NCBI GenBank assembly: GCA_934680015.1
Contig: CAKUSP010000005.1
Span: 1-64,000 of the forward strand
Origin: an uncultured Bacteroidales bacterium
GTDB taxonomy: Bacteria > Bacteroidota > Bacteroidia > Bacteroidales > UBA932
Length of the DNA stretch: 64,000 nt
Reading direction: 5' to 3'
How positions within the stretch are numbered: the stretch's first letter is position 1; each line of letters opens with the position of its first letter. Shown piece by piece: positions 53,227-62,320 of this stretch. Below the pieces are notes generated by a model. It was not told where the DNA came from. It did no database searches and was given only the letters and a program-made list of their open reading frames with translations. Both the position numbers and the translations under genes were made by a program.

Positions 53227-53766
53227 ATGAGTATCTTGTTTATATTTACTATCTCGCTGTTTTACAATTGCTTTTCTACGGATAAATCTAAAAGCGAAGT
53301 GGAATTATCCAGTTCCTCTATAGTTTATTATGATGTTGCTGGAAAACAAGAGTATCGAATGGTGACATATAAAATAACCAATTTATCTGCAGATAAATAT
53401 GCTTATACCTGGATTTTTTATGAAGAACCTTTTGCTAAAAAATCGAGGAATGCTAAGAATCGTTATTTGCTACAACATTATGGAGAATTTGGTCTGCTTA
53501 ATTTATTAACAGATAATGCAGTAGGAGAAATGTATCATGAGTTGGGAACATTCTTTATAAAAGAAATCAATCCAGGAGAAAGTTTTGAGTACATAGTCAT
53601 TGCACCATCAAAAATTCCTCAAAAACTAATAGATAATAAAATCAAACCATTTATCTATTATGTACTAGAATACGATTCTCTTTATGGTGACTACCTGCGA
53701 CATCCGATGAATGAATTTGTGTTTTTCCCGGATTCGAAGATTGTAATTCCCTTTCACATAAAATAA
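53227..53766 (+). CDS. Secreted paralogue 3 of 3, candidate immunity protein
   Basis: A 179-aa protein with a short hydrophobic leader ending in a possible lipobox (FTISLFYNC), so it may be a lipoprotein. Motifs: IVYYDVAGKQEYRMVTYKITNLS, YTWIFYEEPFAKKSRN, FFIKEINPGESFEYIVIAPSKIPQK, FIYYVLEYD. It lies 2 bp after paralogue 2 and is the last gene of the RHS locus, converging on the ThiL-like gene. The function is inferred as for its neighbours. Confidence 0.65.
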   Translation: MSILFIFTISLFYNCFSTDKSKSEVELSSSSIVYYDVAGKQEYRMVTYKITNLSADKYAYTWIFYEEPFAKKSRNAKNRYLLQHYGEFGLLNLLTDNAVGEMYHELGTFFIKEINPGESFEYIVIAPSKIPQKLIDNKIKPFIYYVLEYDSLYGDYLRHPMNEFVFFPDSKIVIPFHIK

Positions 53767-53801
53767 TAACGATCATACATATCAAAAAATCCCACATGAA
53801 A

Positions 53802-54797
53802 TTACCACCCTTGCGCCTTTAGGGGCAATTCCACTCCTTCTGGAGTAAGCAACACAGCACCTACTTCGCTTTGAGCGAGATGGCCAATTATATCGAAAGT
53901 CTGAAAATCAGCACGGAACTTATCAAGTTTCAAGATAGGAATGGTAAACAAAAGCCTATAGTCATCTCCTCCATTCATTGCAGCAGATATAGGATCTATA
54001 TCTAGTTCCGAGCCAAGCGCGAATGAATTACCCTCGAAAGGTATCTTTTCGGCATAAATTTTAGCTCCAAACCCACTATCGCGAGTAAGCCTAAGCACCG
54101 CATCTGCCAACCCCTTAGAAACCACATAACCAAATGACGGATAAATGTCGGCCTCTAGAAGATGATCCACCACTGAAGCATTCAATTCCGGTTTCAAGTA
54201 AGCAGCTACAAGCATCTTATATTTTTCAAGTTGCTCCGACTTTACAGCCCCTCCCTCAAAATGCTTTTTCTCAGACTCAAGAAGCGATTGGCCTAAAAAG
54301 GCAGCTCCAAGAGGCCCCGAAACACAGATAAGGTCCTTACTATGAGCCAAACTCCGACGTTTTCTGTCCAATTCAAAGCATTCTCCAGTCGCACTGACAC
54401 CAATGCTCAATCCGTTTTTCGATGGCTGAATGTCTAAAGACAAAGATTGGTATCCATGCTCCACGGCAGCCGCTTTTACCCCCGACCATAAGTCTTTTAC
54501 ATGCTCGAAATCAAGTTTGGCAGATACGCCCAAACAAACGCTCAGTGTACGTGGATGCGACATTACAGCGTAGAGTTCTGCTGTAGCCGCGATAACGCAC
54601 TTATATCCGAGATGTTTAAGTGGAAAATAGACCAAATCGAAATCTATCCCTTCGAGAAAAGATTTGCTCGAAGTTGATATAAAAGATTTTCCACTACTCT
54701 GAAAAAGCAAAGGCTCTTCGAAGGGTTTGAATTTACTGCCTTCGAAGAGTTGTCTTATAGCTTCCTGTTTTCCAAGTGATGCAAATGTGTCCGCCAT
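53802..54797 (-). CDS. ThiL-like (AIR synthase-fold) protein lacking active-site residues
   Basis: A 331-aa homologue of thiamine-monophosphate kinase: FDLVYFPLKHLGYK, LICVSGPLGAAFLG, GFGAKIYAEKIPF, ISAAMNGGDDYRLLFTIPI and the ending VELPLKAQGW match Bacteroidales ThiL. However, the N-terminal GDDAA motif is replaced (FEEPLLFQ), TTD becomes SSK, and ISDGL becomes VSKGL (Asp to Lys); only the Asp of GGDT survives, in a changed setting. It should not bind Mg-ATP normally, so kinase activity is doubtful. Its ATG overlaps the glyS stop by one base, so it is co-expressed. A regulatory or structural role is possible; a true thiL may exist elsewhere. Confidence 0.78.
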   Translation of the reverse strand: MADTFASLGKQEAIRQLFEGSKFKPFEEPLLFQSSGKSFISTSSKSFLEGIDFDLVYFPLKHLGYKCVIAATAELYAVMSHPRTLSVCLGVSAKLDFEHVKDLWSGVKAAAVEHGYQSLSLDIQPSKNGLSIGVSATGECFELDRKRRSLAHSKDLICVSGPLGAAFLGQSLLESEKKHFEGGAVKSEQLEKYKMLVAAYLKPELNASVVDHLLEADIYPSFGYVVSKGLADAVLRLTRDSGFGAKIYAEKIPFEGNSFALGSELDIDPISAAMNGGDDYRLLFTIPILKLDKFRADFQTFDIIGHLAQSEVGAVLLTPEGVELPLKAQGW

Positions 54798-56335
54798 TAA
54801 AGTTTACGAAGTAATTTGTTCATATTAACCTTCTCGTCGATAATAGAGCGGAGCTTTTCAATAGGAACTCTCTCCTGCTGCATCGTGTCTCTATCGCGAA
54901 GCGTAACACAGTGGTCATTAAGCGATTCATGATCTACAGTTATGCAGAATGGCGTACCGATTGCATCCTGTCGACGGTAACGCTTACCGATAGAATCCTT
55001 TTCCTCGTATTGGCAGTTGAAATCGTATTTAAGATCGTCCATTATCGTCTGTGCAAGTTCAGGAAGACCATCCTTTTTAACAAGAGGCAGAACTGCAGCC
55101 TTTACTGGTGCCAATGCTGCAGGTATACTCATAACCACGCGCTTCTCTCCATTTTCAAGCGTTTCTTCCTTAAATGAATGGCTAAGAACAGCAAGTACCA
55201 TACGATCCACACCGATAGATGTCTCGATAACGTATGGGGTATAACTTTCGTTTATCTCGTTGTCATAATACTCTATCTTTTTCCCAGAATACTTAGCGTG
55301 ATTTCCTAAATCGAAATTGGTTCTTGAGTGAATGCCTTCAAGTTCTTTGAAACCAAATGGGAAATTAAACTCTATATCGGTAGCGGCATTGGCATAATGA
55401 GCAAGTTTTTCGTGATCGTGAAACCTATAATTTTCGGCACCCATTCCAAGGTTGACATGCCATTTCATGCGATTCTCTTTCCACTGCTTGAACCACTCCA
55501 ATTCAGTTCCAGGCTTTATAAAAAACTGCATCTCCATCTGCTCAAATTCTCGCATTCTAAATATGAATTGGCGAGCCACAATCTCATTACGGAAAGCCTT
55601 TCCTATCTGTGCAATACCAAATGGTATCTTCATTCTACCGGTCTTCTGAACATTCAAATAATTCACAAATATCCCCTGTGCCGTTTCCGGACGAAGATAT
55701 ATTATGCTATTGGCATCGGATGTGCTGCCCATACTGGTTTTGAACATAAGATTAAACTGACGGACATCGGTCCAATTGGCCGTACCGCTTATAGGACATA
55801 CTATGCCACAATCTATGATAATCTGCTTATATTCTTGAAGATCGTTCTCATTCTCAGCCTTCACATATCTGTTATGAATCTCGTCATATTTTTTCTGTTC
55901 GCGAAGGACATTAGGGTTAGTAGCTCGGTATTGAGTTTCGTCAAATGATTCTCCGAATTTTTTGCGACCCTTTTCTACCTCCTTATTGATCTTGTCTTCT
56001 ATCTTTCCCAGGTAATCTTCAATAAGCACATCAGCACGATATCGCTTCTTTGAGTCTTTATTGTCGATTAGCGGATCATTGAAAGCACTCACATGACCAG
56101 AAGCTTCCCAGATTTTAGGATGCATGAAAATACATGAATCTATACCCACTATATTTTCATTCAGACGAGTCATCGCCTGCCACCAATACTGCTTGATATT
56201 GTTTTTCAACTCTACCCCCATCTGACCGTAATCATAAACAGCAGCCAATCCATCGTAAATCTCACTTGAAGGGAAAATGAACCCGTACTCCTTACAATGA
56301 GCTACGAGTACCTTAAACAATTCGTCCTGTGTCAT
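54797..56335 (-). CDS. glyS: Glycyl-tRNA synthetase (eukaryote-type, homodimeric)
   Basis: A 512-aa class II synthetase of the alpha-2 type. It starts with the N-terminal catalytic region (EYGFIFPSSEIYDGLAAVYDYGQMG), then YLRPETAQGIFVNYLN, GKAFRNEIVARQFIFRMREFEQME (motif 2) and ETSIGVDRMVLAVL (motif 3). The C-terminal anticodon-binding domain follows (LPLVKKDGLPELAQTIMDDL, CITVDHESLNDHCVTLRDRDTMQQERV). Length is normal. It is linked to the ThiL-like gene downstream, and folK lies 35 bp upstream. Confidence 0.97.
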   Translation of the reverse strand: MTQDELFKVLVAHCKEYGFIFPSSEIYDGLAAVYDYGQMGVELKNNIKQYWWQAMTRLNENIVGIDSCIFMHPKIWEASGHVSAFNDPLIDNKDSKKRYRADVLIEDYLGKIEDKINKEVEKGRKKFGESFDETQYRATNPNVLREQKKYDEIHNRYVKAENENDLQEYKQIIIDCGIVCPISGTANWTDVRQFNLMFKTSMGSTSDANSIIYLRPETAQGIFVNYLNVQKTGRMKIPFGIAQIGKAFRNEIVARQFIFRMREFEQMEMQFFIKPGTELEWFKQWKENRMKWHVNLGMGAENYRFHDHEKLAHYANAATDIEFNFPFGFKELEGIHSRTNFDLGNHAKYSGKKIEYYDNEINESYTPYVIETSIGVDRMVLAVLSHSFKEETLENGEKRVVMSIPAALAPVKAAVLPLVKKDGLPELAQTIMDDLKYDFNCQYEEKDSIGKRYRRQDAIGTPFCITVDHESLNDHCVTLRDRDTMQQERVPIEKLRSIIDEKVNMNKLLRKL

Positions 56336-56370
56336 ATATTAAATTTTTTTTTACAATTTGGGCCACAAAT

Positions 56371-56823
56371 TTAATCAATTTCATTCAAATCACCATCATA
56401 TATCTCTTTTAGTGGCTCTATTACAAAATTTCTTTCCTTCATATACGGGTGAGGTATCACAAGATCAGGTGTATTAACCTTTTCACCACCCAAAAGTAAT
56501 ATATCGATATCTATTACCCTATTCTTGTATATCCTTTTTCCATCAGCATTCAGTTTTATCCCCTCATCCTGACGTCCCATACGTTTTTCTGTATCCTTAC
56601 ATATTCTCAGTATATCTGCTGCTGGCAAATCTGTTTTATAACTGAGCGCAATATTTAAAAAATCCTCTCCATCAAAGCCCCACGCCCGCGACTTTATAAA
56701 AGAAGATAACTGAATATACCCTGTACCCATTGCCTCGTCTAACAAAGACACAGCTCTTAGAATATTTCCTTTTTTATCACCGAGATTTGAGCCTATCGAT
56801 AGATACAACATTCTTTGTGGCAT
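56371..56823 (-). CDS. folK: HPPK, 2-amino-4-hydroxy-6-hydroxymethyldihydropteridine diphosphokinase
   Basis: A 150-aa pterin pyrophosphokinase in folate synthesis. Motifs: LSIGSNLGDKKGNI at the N-terminus, RAWGFDGEDFLNIAL, RVIDIDILLLGG (the Asp-x-Asp binding Mg-ATP) and LVIPHPYMKERNFVIEPL. Single-domain form. It lies 3 bp after the MIP18-family gene and may belong to the sufS-glyS cluster. Confidence 0.95.
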   Translation of the reverse strand: MPQRMLYLSIGSNLGDKKGNILRAVSLLDEAMGTGYIQLSSFIKSRAWGFDGEDFLNIALSYKTDLPAADILRICKDTEKRMGRQDEGIKLNADGKRIYKNRVIDIDILLLGGEKVNTPDLVIPHPYMKERNFVIEPLKEIYDGDLNEID

Positions 56824-56826
56824 ATC

Positions 56827-57195
56827 TTACTCTTTATCATCCAATTCCACATCCATTCCTAAGGCCAATCTTGCCTCATCCGAGAGCAGACTTTGATCCC
56901 AAGCTGGTTCGAAAACTAATTCCACATCGCAAGATTTAACTCCTGGTGTAGATTCTACACTATGCTTCACCTCGGCCATTACCTCATCTGACATAGGACA
57001 ATTCGGAGCAGTAAATGTCATCACTATATGAACTTCATGCTCTTTATTTATGTTCAGTTCATATATAAGACCTAGATCATATATATTAACAGGTATTTCA
57101 GGGTCATAAACCTGCTTTAAAGCTAATATAACAGCATCATAAAGGGGAGCCAGTTCCCTTACATCTTCTGCCGTAAGTACATTATTCTCAGACAT
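56827..57195 (-). CDS. MIP18/DUF59-family Fe-S assembly protein (SufT-like)
   Basis: A 122-aa protein from the ATG at 57195 (MSENNVLTAED), which overlaps the end of sufE by 8 bp; an ATG 30 bp upstream is less likely. DUF59 core: VYDPEIPVNIYDLGLIYEL, TAPNCPMSDEVMAEVKHSV (conserved Cys) and VELVFEPAWDQSLLSDEARLALG. These proteins mature Fe-S enzymes, and the place after sufS-sufE supports that role. Confidence 0.9.
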   Translation of the reverse strand: MSENNVLTAEDVRELAPLYDAVILALKQVYDPEIPVNIYDLGLIYELNINKEHEVHIVMTFTAPNCPMSDEVMAEVKHSVESTPGVKSCDVELVFEPAWDQSLLSDEARLALGMDVELDDKE

Positions 57196-57598
57196 TTCTC
57201 TTTGCAAATTCTTTAATTGTTTCAATCATTGACTCCAATCCGTTCGCTCTCGTAGGAGATAGATTTTCTCTAAGCCCTAATTCTTCAATAAAAGAAAAAT
57301 CGTCATTTAGTATTTCTGATGCGCTTCTTCCAGAGTAAACACTTATTAGTAAGGAAATTATACCTTTTGTAATGATAGCATCACTATCTGCTGTAAAATA
57401 TAACTTTCCATTCTCAACAGAACAATCAAGCCAAACCCTTGACTGACAACCTTTTATTAATCTATCTTCCGTCTTCTTTTCTTCAGGAAAAGAATCTAAT
57501 TTTTTTCCTAGTTCGATAATATATTCATATTTATCAAGCCATTCATCGAACATGGAAAAATCATCGATAATGGACTGTTTCTTTTCTTCTAGAGTCAT
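57188..57598 (-). CDS. sufE: SufE sulfur acceptor
   Basis: A 136-aa SufE that takes persulfide sulfur from SufS. The acceptor Cys lies in DRLIKGCQSRVWLDC, with FTADSDAIITKGIISLLISVYSGRSASEIL and LGLRENLSPTRANGLESMI as family motifs. Its start overlaps the sufS stop by 4 bp. sufBCD are not in the window. Confidence 0.95.
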   Translation of the reverse strand: MTLEEKKQSIIDDFSMFDEWLDKYEYIIELGKKLDSFPEEKKTEDRLIKGCQSRVWLDCSVENGKLYFTADSDAIITKGIISLLISVYSGRSASEILNDDFSFIEELGLRENLSPTRANGLESMIETIKEFAKRNV

Positions 57599-58821
57599 AA
57601 TAACATATCTATTGATCTATTCAAACATTTTATAAAATACTCAGCTTCTTGCATAGTATTGTATGGTGCAAATGATGCCCTTAAAATACCTGTCACTCCG
57701 AATCTATCCATCAAAGGCTCGGCACACACATGGCCGGAACGCAAAGCGACCCCCATTTTATCCATGAGTATAGCCAAATCTTCATGATGCACTCCTTTAA
57801 CTATTATAGAGAACAGTGGTATCCTTTTTTTGATTCCAGCCTTACTCCCTAACAAGGTTATTCTTTCATCCGAGCACAAAGCATCATAGACATACTTGTT
57901 AATTTGCTTCAGATTATCCACCAAATCGCGATCCTCCGATGCATATCCAAGCAAAGACATACCTTCTTTTAAAGTAGGAATTACATTAAAATTCGGGGTA
58001 CCTGCTTCAAATTTGTATGGTAATTCAGCATAGGTAGTCTTCTTAAATGTAACCGTTCCTATCATCTCACCACCACCTAAAAAAGGAGGCATAACTTCTA
58101 ATAAATTTTTTTTAGCGTAAAGCACTCCTGTTCCTGTAGATGCAAACATCTTATGTCCAGAAAATGCATAAAAATCGCAATCCAATTTTTGAACATCGAC
58201 TTTTTGATGAACTGCACCTTGTGCGCCATCTACTAACACCAAGACATTTTTACTATGTGCGAGATTAACAATATCCTCAATAGGATTAAGAACTCCTAAT
58301 ACATTTGAAATTTGCGCCACGCATACAAATTTAGTATGCGCATCTATCAAACCCTCTAAAGCACTTATATCATATTCCCCACTATCCGCTATTGGCAATA
58401 CCCTTATCTCTGCTCCGGTCTTTTCACAAAGTAACTGCCAAGGTACTATATTAGAATGATGTTCAGACTCCCCAATGATAATGTTATCTCCTTTGCTTAC
58501 AAACTTTTCACCGTATGTACGAGCGACGAGATTAATCGAAAAAGTGGTACCAGAAGTAAATATAATTTCTTCCCTACTTTTGGCATTGAGATATTTCTGG
58601 ACATAATCTCGCGTATCTTCATAGATCTTAGTAGCCTCTGCTGCTAGTTTATAAACAGATCTATGAACATTAGCGTTATAATTATACGATACATCGCTAA
58701 GTAAGTTCATAGCGGAAATACATCTCTGAGATGTAGCCGCATTATCCAAATACACTATATCTTTTCCATAGCATTGCTGCCTTAAACCTGGAAACTGTTT
58801 TCTAAATTCTTCTACTTTCAT
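57595..58821 (-). CDS. sufS: Cysteine desulfurase SufS
   Basis: A 408-aa PLP enzyme, class V aminotransferase fold, that removes sulfur from cysteine. YLDNAATSQR at the N-terminus, EHHSNIVPWQ, the PLP Lys in FSGHKMFASTG, FEAGTPN, and the active-site Cys in ALRSGHVCAEPLMDRFG. First gene of the suf cluster. Its upstream 23 bp, up to the ruvA stop, is filled by a parS-like site. Confidence 0.96.
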   Translation of the reverse strand: MKVEEFRKQFPGLRQQCYGKDIVYLDNAATSQRCISAMNLLSDVSYNYNANVHRSVYKLAAEATKIYEDTRDYVQKYLNAKSREEIIFTSGTTFSINLVARTYGEKFVSKGDNIIIGESEHHSNIVPWQLLCEKTGAEIRVLPIADSGEYDISALEGLIDAHTKFVCVAQISNVLGVLNPIEDIVNLAHSKNVLVLVDGAQGAVHQKVDVQKLDCDFYAFSGHKMFASTGTGVLYAKKNLLEVMPPFLGGGEMIGTVTFKKTTYAELPYKFEAGTPNFNVIPTLKEGMSLLGYASEDRDLVDNLKQINKYVYDALCSDERITLLGSKAGIKKRIPLFSIIVKGVHHEDLAILMDKMGVALRSGHVCAEPLMDRFGVTGILRASFAPYNTMQEAEYFIKCLNRSIDMLL

Positions 58822-58827
58822 ATCTAT

Positions 58828-58843
58828 TATTCCACGTGGAACA
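58828..58843. promoter_or_regulatory. parS: parS-like site 1 (ParB binding)
   Basis: TATTCCACGTGGAACA differs from the palindrome TGTTCCACGTGGAACA at one position. It lies exactly in the gap between sufS and ruvA. ParB/Spo0J binds such sites to organise and segregate the replication-origin region. Confidence 0.75.
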
Positions 58844-58844
58844 C

Positions 58845-59438
58845 TTATAACATTTGAAGTGCTTTTTTTATCAATTCCTCTACCTTGATTGTAGGATTTG
58901 AGGATAATATTTTCTGTATAACCTTAGAAATATTTGGCTTCGAAAAACCAAGCATCTGTAAAGCAGCTATTGCTTCCTCCGCAGCAGCGTCATTTTTCAC
59001 AACCCCTGCTTCAATCTTAGAACTTCCCTCACCCTTTGAAATCTTGTCTTTCAATTCTAAAATCATTCTCTGTGCTGTTTTAAGGCCAATTCCTTTAACG
59101 CCTTTAATCGCAGCAATATTTTCAGATAAAATAGCCTCTCTAAGTTCGTCCGCACTAAACGAAGACAAAATCACCCTTGCAGTATTTACACCCACCCCAC
59201 TCACACTAATCAATAATTCAAAAATAGAACGCTCGTCTTTACTTGAAAAGCCATAGAACAATTCAACATCAGAACTACTTTGAATATGATGATAAATATA
59301 AATTTTAGCTTCTTCTAAAGACTCTAACGCAGCATAGGTCTGCAGTGATATTTCTATTGCATAACCTATTCCTCTATTATCCAAAACAACCCTCGTAGGT
59401 GTCAATTCCTCTATTTTTCCGTAAATATAATCTATCAT
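58845..59438 (-). CDS. ruvA: Holliday junction DNA helicase subunit RuvA
   Basis: A 197-aa RuvA: OB-fold N-domain (MIDYIYGKIEELTPTRVVLDNRGIGYAIEIS), helix-hairpin-helix motifs (LISVSGVGVNTARVIL, IKGVKGIGLKTAQRMILELK) and a C-terminal domain III (EEAIAALQMLGFSKPNISKVI) for RuvB contact. It targets RuvB to Holliday junctions. ruvB and ruvC are not in the window. Confidence 0.96.
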   Translation of the reverse strand: MIDYIYGKIEELTPTRVVLDNRGIGYAIEISLQTYAALESLEEAKIYIYHHIQSSSDVELFYGFSSKDERSIFELLISVSGVGVNTARVILSSFSADELREAILSENIAAIKGVKGIGLKTAQRMILELKDKISKGEGSSKIEAGVVKNDAAAEEAIAALQMLGFSKPNISKVIQKILSSNPTIKVEELIKKALQML

Positions 59439-59744
59439 ATATTATTTCATTAACAACACTTGTTTTCTACACCATCTCTGCATCAATTCTAGTTCCGTAT
59501 TTTACAAACAAAAGAATAAAAAACTCATTGCATTCAATTAATCTATCTTACTCATATCACCACCATAACAATTATAGCTTCATAACTCTAAGATGATTCT
59601 CAAAATATCTAGCGCCATAATACCATCTCGATTATATTCCCTTTTCATGAATAATGTATACACTTTTTCTTCCACCTAAATACATTCTAGAAGTAAATCA
59701 AATGCATTTTATATATAAAACAAAAGCTTATCCAATACATTCAT
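59439..59744. other. AT-rich intergenic stretch between ruvA and mnmG
   Basis: About 306 bp of AT-rich sequence with no credible gene, no DnaA-box cluster, no strong hairpin and no TAnnTTTG box facing ruvA. It is flanked by the two parS-like sites at 58828 and 60015. Confidence 0.5.
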
Positions 59745-61613
59745 TTACCTACCAAAGTATAATAATAAAACAGAAATATCAGAAGGCGATATTCCAGAAA
59801 TTCGCGATGCTTGCGCTATTGTTTCTGGCCTGTATTTTTCAAGTTTTTGCCTACATTCAATACTAAGCGATGACACTCTTGCAAAATCAAAATTCCGCGG
59901 AATTACTATATTCTCCAGATGCTTAATCTTATCTGCCATCTGTTTTTCTCGCTCTATATAACTTCGATATTTTATAGTTATATCCGCTGCTTCTACTTCT
60001 TCTTTTGTATAGATTGTTCCACGTGGAACAAATTTTAATAAATCATTCACTGTTACCTCTGGTCTTGTCGCTATATCTGAGAGTTTCTTTGATTCAACAA
60101 TAGTACTGGAATTATGTGCATCAAGCAATGGATTTACCTGATTAGGTTTTACATTATGTGCATTAAGAAAATCCACTAACTCGTCGACCTTTCTATATTT
60201 TTCACAAACCATATCATAACGCTCCTTAGAAGCTAACCCGATTTTATATGAAAGTGGCGTCAATCTTCTATCTGCATTGTCTTGCCTCAACAATATTCTA
60301 TACTCTGCCCGCGAAGTAAACATTCTATATGGTTCATCGACACCCTTAGTTACAAGATCGTCTATCAACACTCCAATATAGGCTTCATCTCTTTTTAAAA
60401 TAAATGGTCTCTGGCCTTTAACCTTGAGAGCAGCATTAATACCTGCCATAATGCCCTGCGCAGCAGCCTCCTCATATCCAGTAGTACCATTTATTTGACC
60501 TGCCATAAAAAGTCCATCAAACTCTTTTAATTCCAATGAACTTTTTAACTGTGTAGGATCAAAATAATCATACTCAACAGCATAGGCTGGACGATAAATC
60601 CTAGCATCTTCCATTCCTTTAATTTTATGCAAAGCACTTAACTGAATATGCATTGGAAGTGAAGAAGAAAACCCTTGTAGATAATACTCGTTAGTATGTC
60701 TTCCTTCAGGTTCTAAAAACAATTGATGCTCAATCTTATCAGGAAAAACTCTTAGTTTATCTTCTATGCTTGGACAATATCTTGGTCCCCGCCCATGTAT
60801 CAACCCCGTAAATAAGGGGGAATCTACAAATCCACTGCGAAGTATCTCATGAACCTGTTCATTTGTATGAAGAATATAACAAGGCATCTGCGTAGTTTCA
60901 CCGCTTTGAATAGAAGAAGGAATATTTAAAAAAGAAAATCTAGAAGGGTTAATATCTCCATACTGAAGTTCAAGTCTATCTGTATGAACAGTAGTGATAT
61001 CTATTCTGGGAGGAGTACCCGTCTTCATACGTCCTGTTCTAATTCCTAAAGATTTTAACTGTTCAGTTAAACCATAAGAAGAACACTCCCCTATTCTTCC
61101 GCCTACTAATTGCTGTCTTCCTATAAAAAGTTTTCCACCTAAAAAGGTTCCGGCGGTCAAAACAACTGCTTGAGAATGGAATATTTGCCCTGACTTAGTA
61201 CGGACGCCATGGAATTTTCTATTCTCAACGAGAAAAGAAGTTACAATATCTTCATAAACATCTAATAATGAGTTATTTGTAAGAATGTTTTTCCATTTCT
61301 TCGAAAAAGCTATTTTATCACATTGAGCACGTGGACTCCACATAGCAGGTCCTTTGGATTTATTAAGCATCCTGAATTGCAGAGTAACACTGTCAGTCAC
61401 TACACCTGTCCATCCACCCAAAGCATCAATTTCTCGTACTATCTGTCCCTTCGCTATACCACCAACTGCAGGATTACATGACATCTTAGCAAAGGATAAT
61501 GTATCCATCGATATCAAAAGAGTCTTACATCCCAATCCTGTGGCAGCCATCGCCGCCTCACAACCAGCATGTCCTCCTCCAACCACTATTATGTCATATT
61601 CACGTAGCATCAT
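59745..61613 (-). CDS. mnmG: tRNA uridine-5-carboxymethylaminomethyl modification enzyme MnmG
   Basis: A 622-aa FAD enzyme (GidA) that, with MnmE, modifies U34 of certain tRNAs. FAD motif [36 protein letters not shown] (catalytic Cys region), [33 protein letters not shown] and C-terminal helices ([33 protein letters not shown]). Full length. A perfect parS-like palindrome lies inside the coding region, encoding FVPRGTI. It starts 3 bp after the ybeY stop. Confidence 0.97.
   Translation of the reverse strand: MMLREYDIIVVGGGHAGCEAAMAATGLGCKTLLISMDTLSFAKMSCNPAVGGIAKGQIVREIDALGGWTGVVTDSVTLQFRMLNKSKGPAMWSPRAQCDKIAFSKKWKNILTNNSLLDVYEDIVTSFLVENRKFHGVRTKSGQIFHSQAVVLTAGTFLGGKLFIGRQQLVGGRIGECSSYGLTEQLKSLGIRTGRMKTGTPPRIDITTVHTDRLELQYGDINPSRFSFLNIPSSIQSGETTQMPCYILHTNEQVHEILRSGFVDSPLFTGLIHGRGPRYCPSIEDKLRVFPDKIEHQLFLEPEGRHTNEYYLQGFSSSLPMHIQLSALHKIKGMEDARIYRPAYAVEYDYFDPTQLKSSLELKEFDGLFMAGQINGTTGYEEAAAQGIMAGINAALKVKGQRPFILKRDEAYIGVLIDDLVTKGVDEPYRMFTSRAEYRILLRQDNADRRLTPLSYKIGLASKERYDMVCEKYRKVDELVDFLNAHNVKPNQVNPLLDAHNSSTIVESKKLSDIATRPEVTVNDLLKFVPRGTIYTKEEVEAADITIKYRSYIEREKQMADKIKHLENIVIPRNFDFARVSSLSIECRQKLEKYRPETIAQASRISGISPSDISVLLLYFGR
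60015..60030. promoter_or_regulatory. parS: parS-like site 2 (perfect palindrome)
   Basis: TGTTCCACGTGGAACA is a perfect 16-bp palindrome equal to the ParB consensus (TGTTYCACGTGRAACA). It is in the mnmG coding region, 1187 bp from site 1. In B. subtilis and others, parS sites cluster around the origin, including the gidA region. Confidence 0.85.
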
Positions 61614-61616
61614 ATA

Positions 61617-62039
61617 TTACAGAAGTTTTCTTCTAATATCAAGATAATAATTTTCCTTTGATCGCATGGTCGCTATGTCATCATCGGTATGATCATCGTA
61701 TCCTATGAGGTGCAAAATTCCATGTACCATAACACGATTTAATTCTTCGTAAAAATCAACACCATAAAACTCTGCATTATCCCTAACGCTGTCGATGCTA
61801 ATAAAAAGATCACCATTCAGAACCTTTTTCTCACAATAATCAAAAGTAATTATATCTGTGAAATAGTCATGCTGAAGATATCGCATGTTTATGTCAAGAA
61901 TATAATTATCCGAGCAAAAAATGATGTTTATGTTGCCTAATCTTCTAACTTCACTTTCAGCAACAAGCCTAAGCCACCGATTATTCAATGCCTTCCCTTT
62001 CAATGTGAATTTACAATCCTCGTTATAATACCTAATCAT
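61617..62039 (-). CDS. ybeY: Endoribonuclease YbeY (16S rRNA maturation)
   Basis: A 140-aa member of UPF0054. The metal site reads HGILHLIGYDDHTDDD, with two of the three canonical histidines in place and the third shifted by one residue compared with HGxLHLxGYDH, close to the divergent form that I recall from Bacteroidetes YbeY. DIITFDYCEKKVLNGDLFIS is also typical. It acts in 16S 3' end processing and ribosome quality control. It lies 3 bp before mnmG and is first in the transcript. Confidence 0.9.
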   Translation of the reverse strand: MIRYYNEDCKFTLKGKALNNRWLRLVAESEVRRLGNINIIFCSDNYILDINMRYLQHDYFTDIITFDYCEKKVLNGDLFISIDSVRDNAEFYGVDFYEELNRVMVHGILHLIGYDDHTDDDIATMRSKENYYLDIRRKLL

Positions 62040-62320
62040 AAAATTATCTATAGTACCCTTTTTATAGTATAGTAATGATAAAGTTGATATAACCCTATGC
62101 TATACAAATCCCCAAATTTACAACTATTCTAAGAAACCTAAAAATCAACAAAAAGCAATTACAATTTTCAAAGATAACTATTGTTAACAAACCATCATTA
62201 ATAAATTTTCCCATAGTAGGTTATACTACTTACGTAGCATTTCTAATTTATTATCATTTAAACTCTATCGGCGATAAGAATACTATTCCCATAAATAATG
62301 GATATGTTTTTAAGGGAAAT
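62040..62320. other. AT-rich region before the small unknown gene
   Basis: The plus frame of the gene at 62321 stays open upstream to 62093 with no ATG/GTG/TTG and includes a hydrophobic segment. Otherwise I see no promoter box or RNA gene here. Confidence 0.4.

Noticed and set aside
59439..59744. Replication origin (oriC) between the parS-like sites
   Set aside because: The stretch is AT-rich, but no cluster of DnaA boxes (TTATCCACA) is present there or elsewhere in the window.
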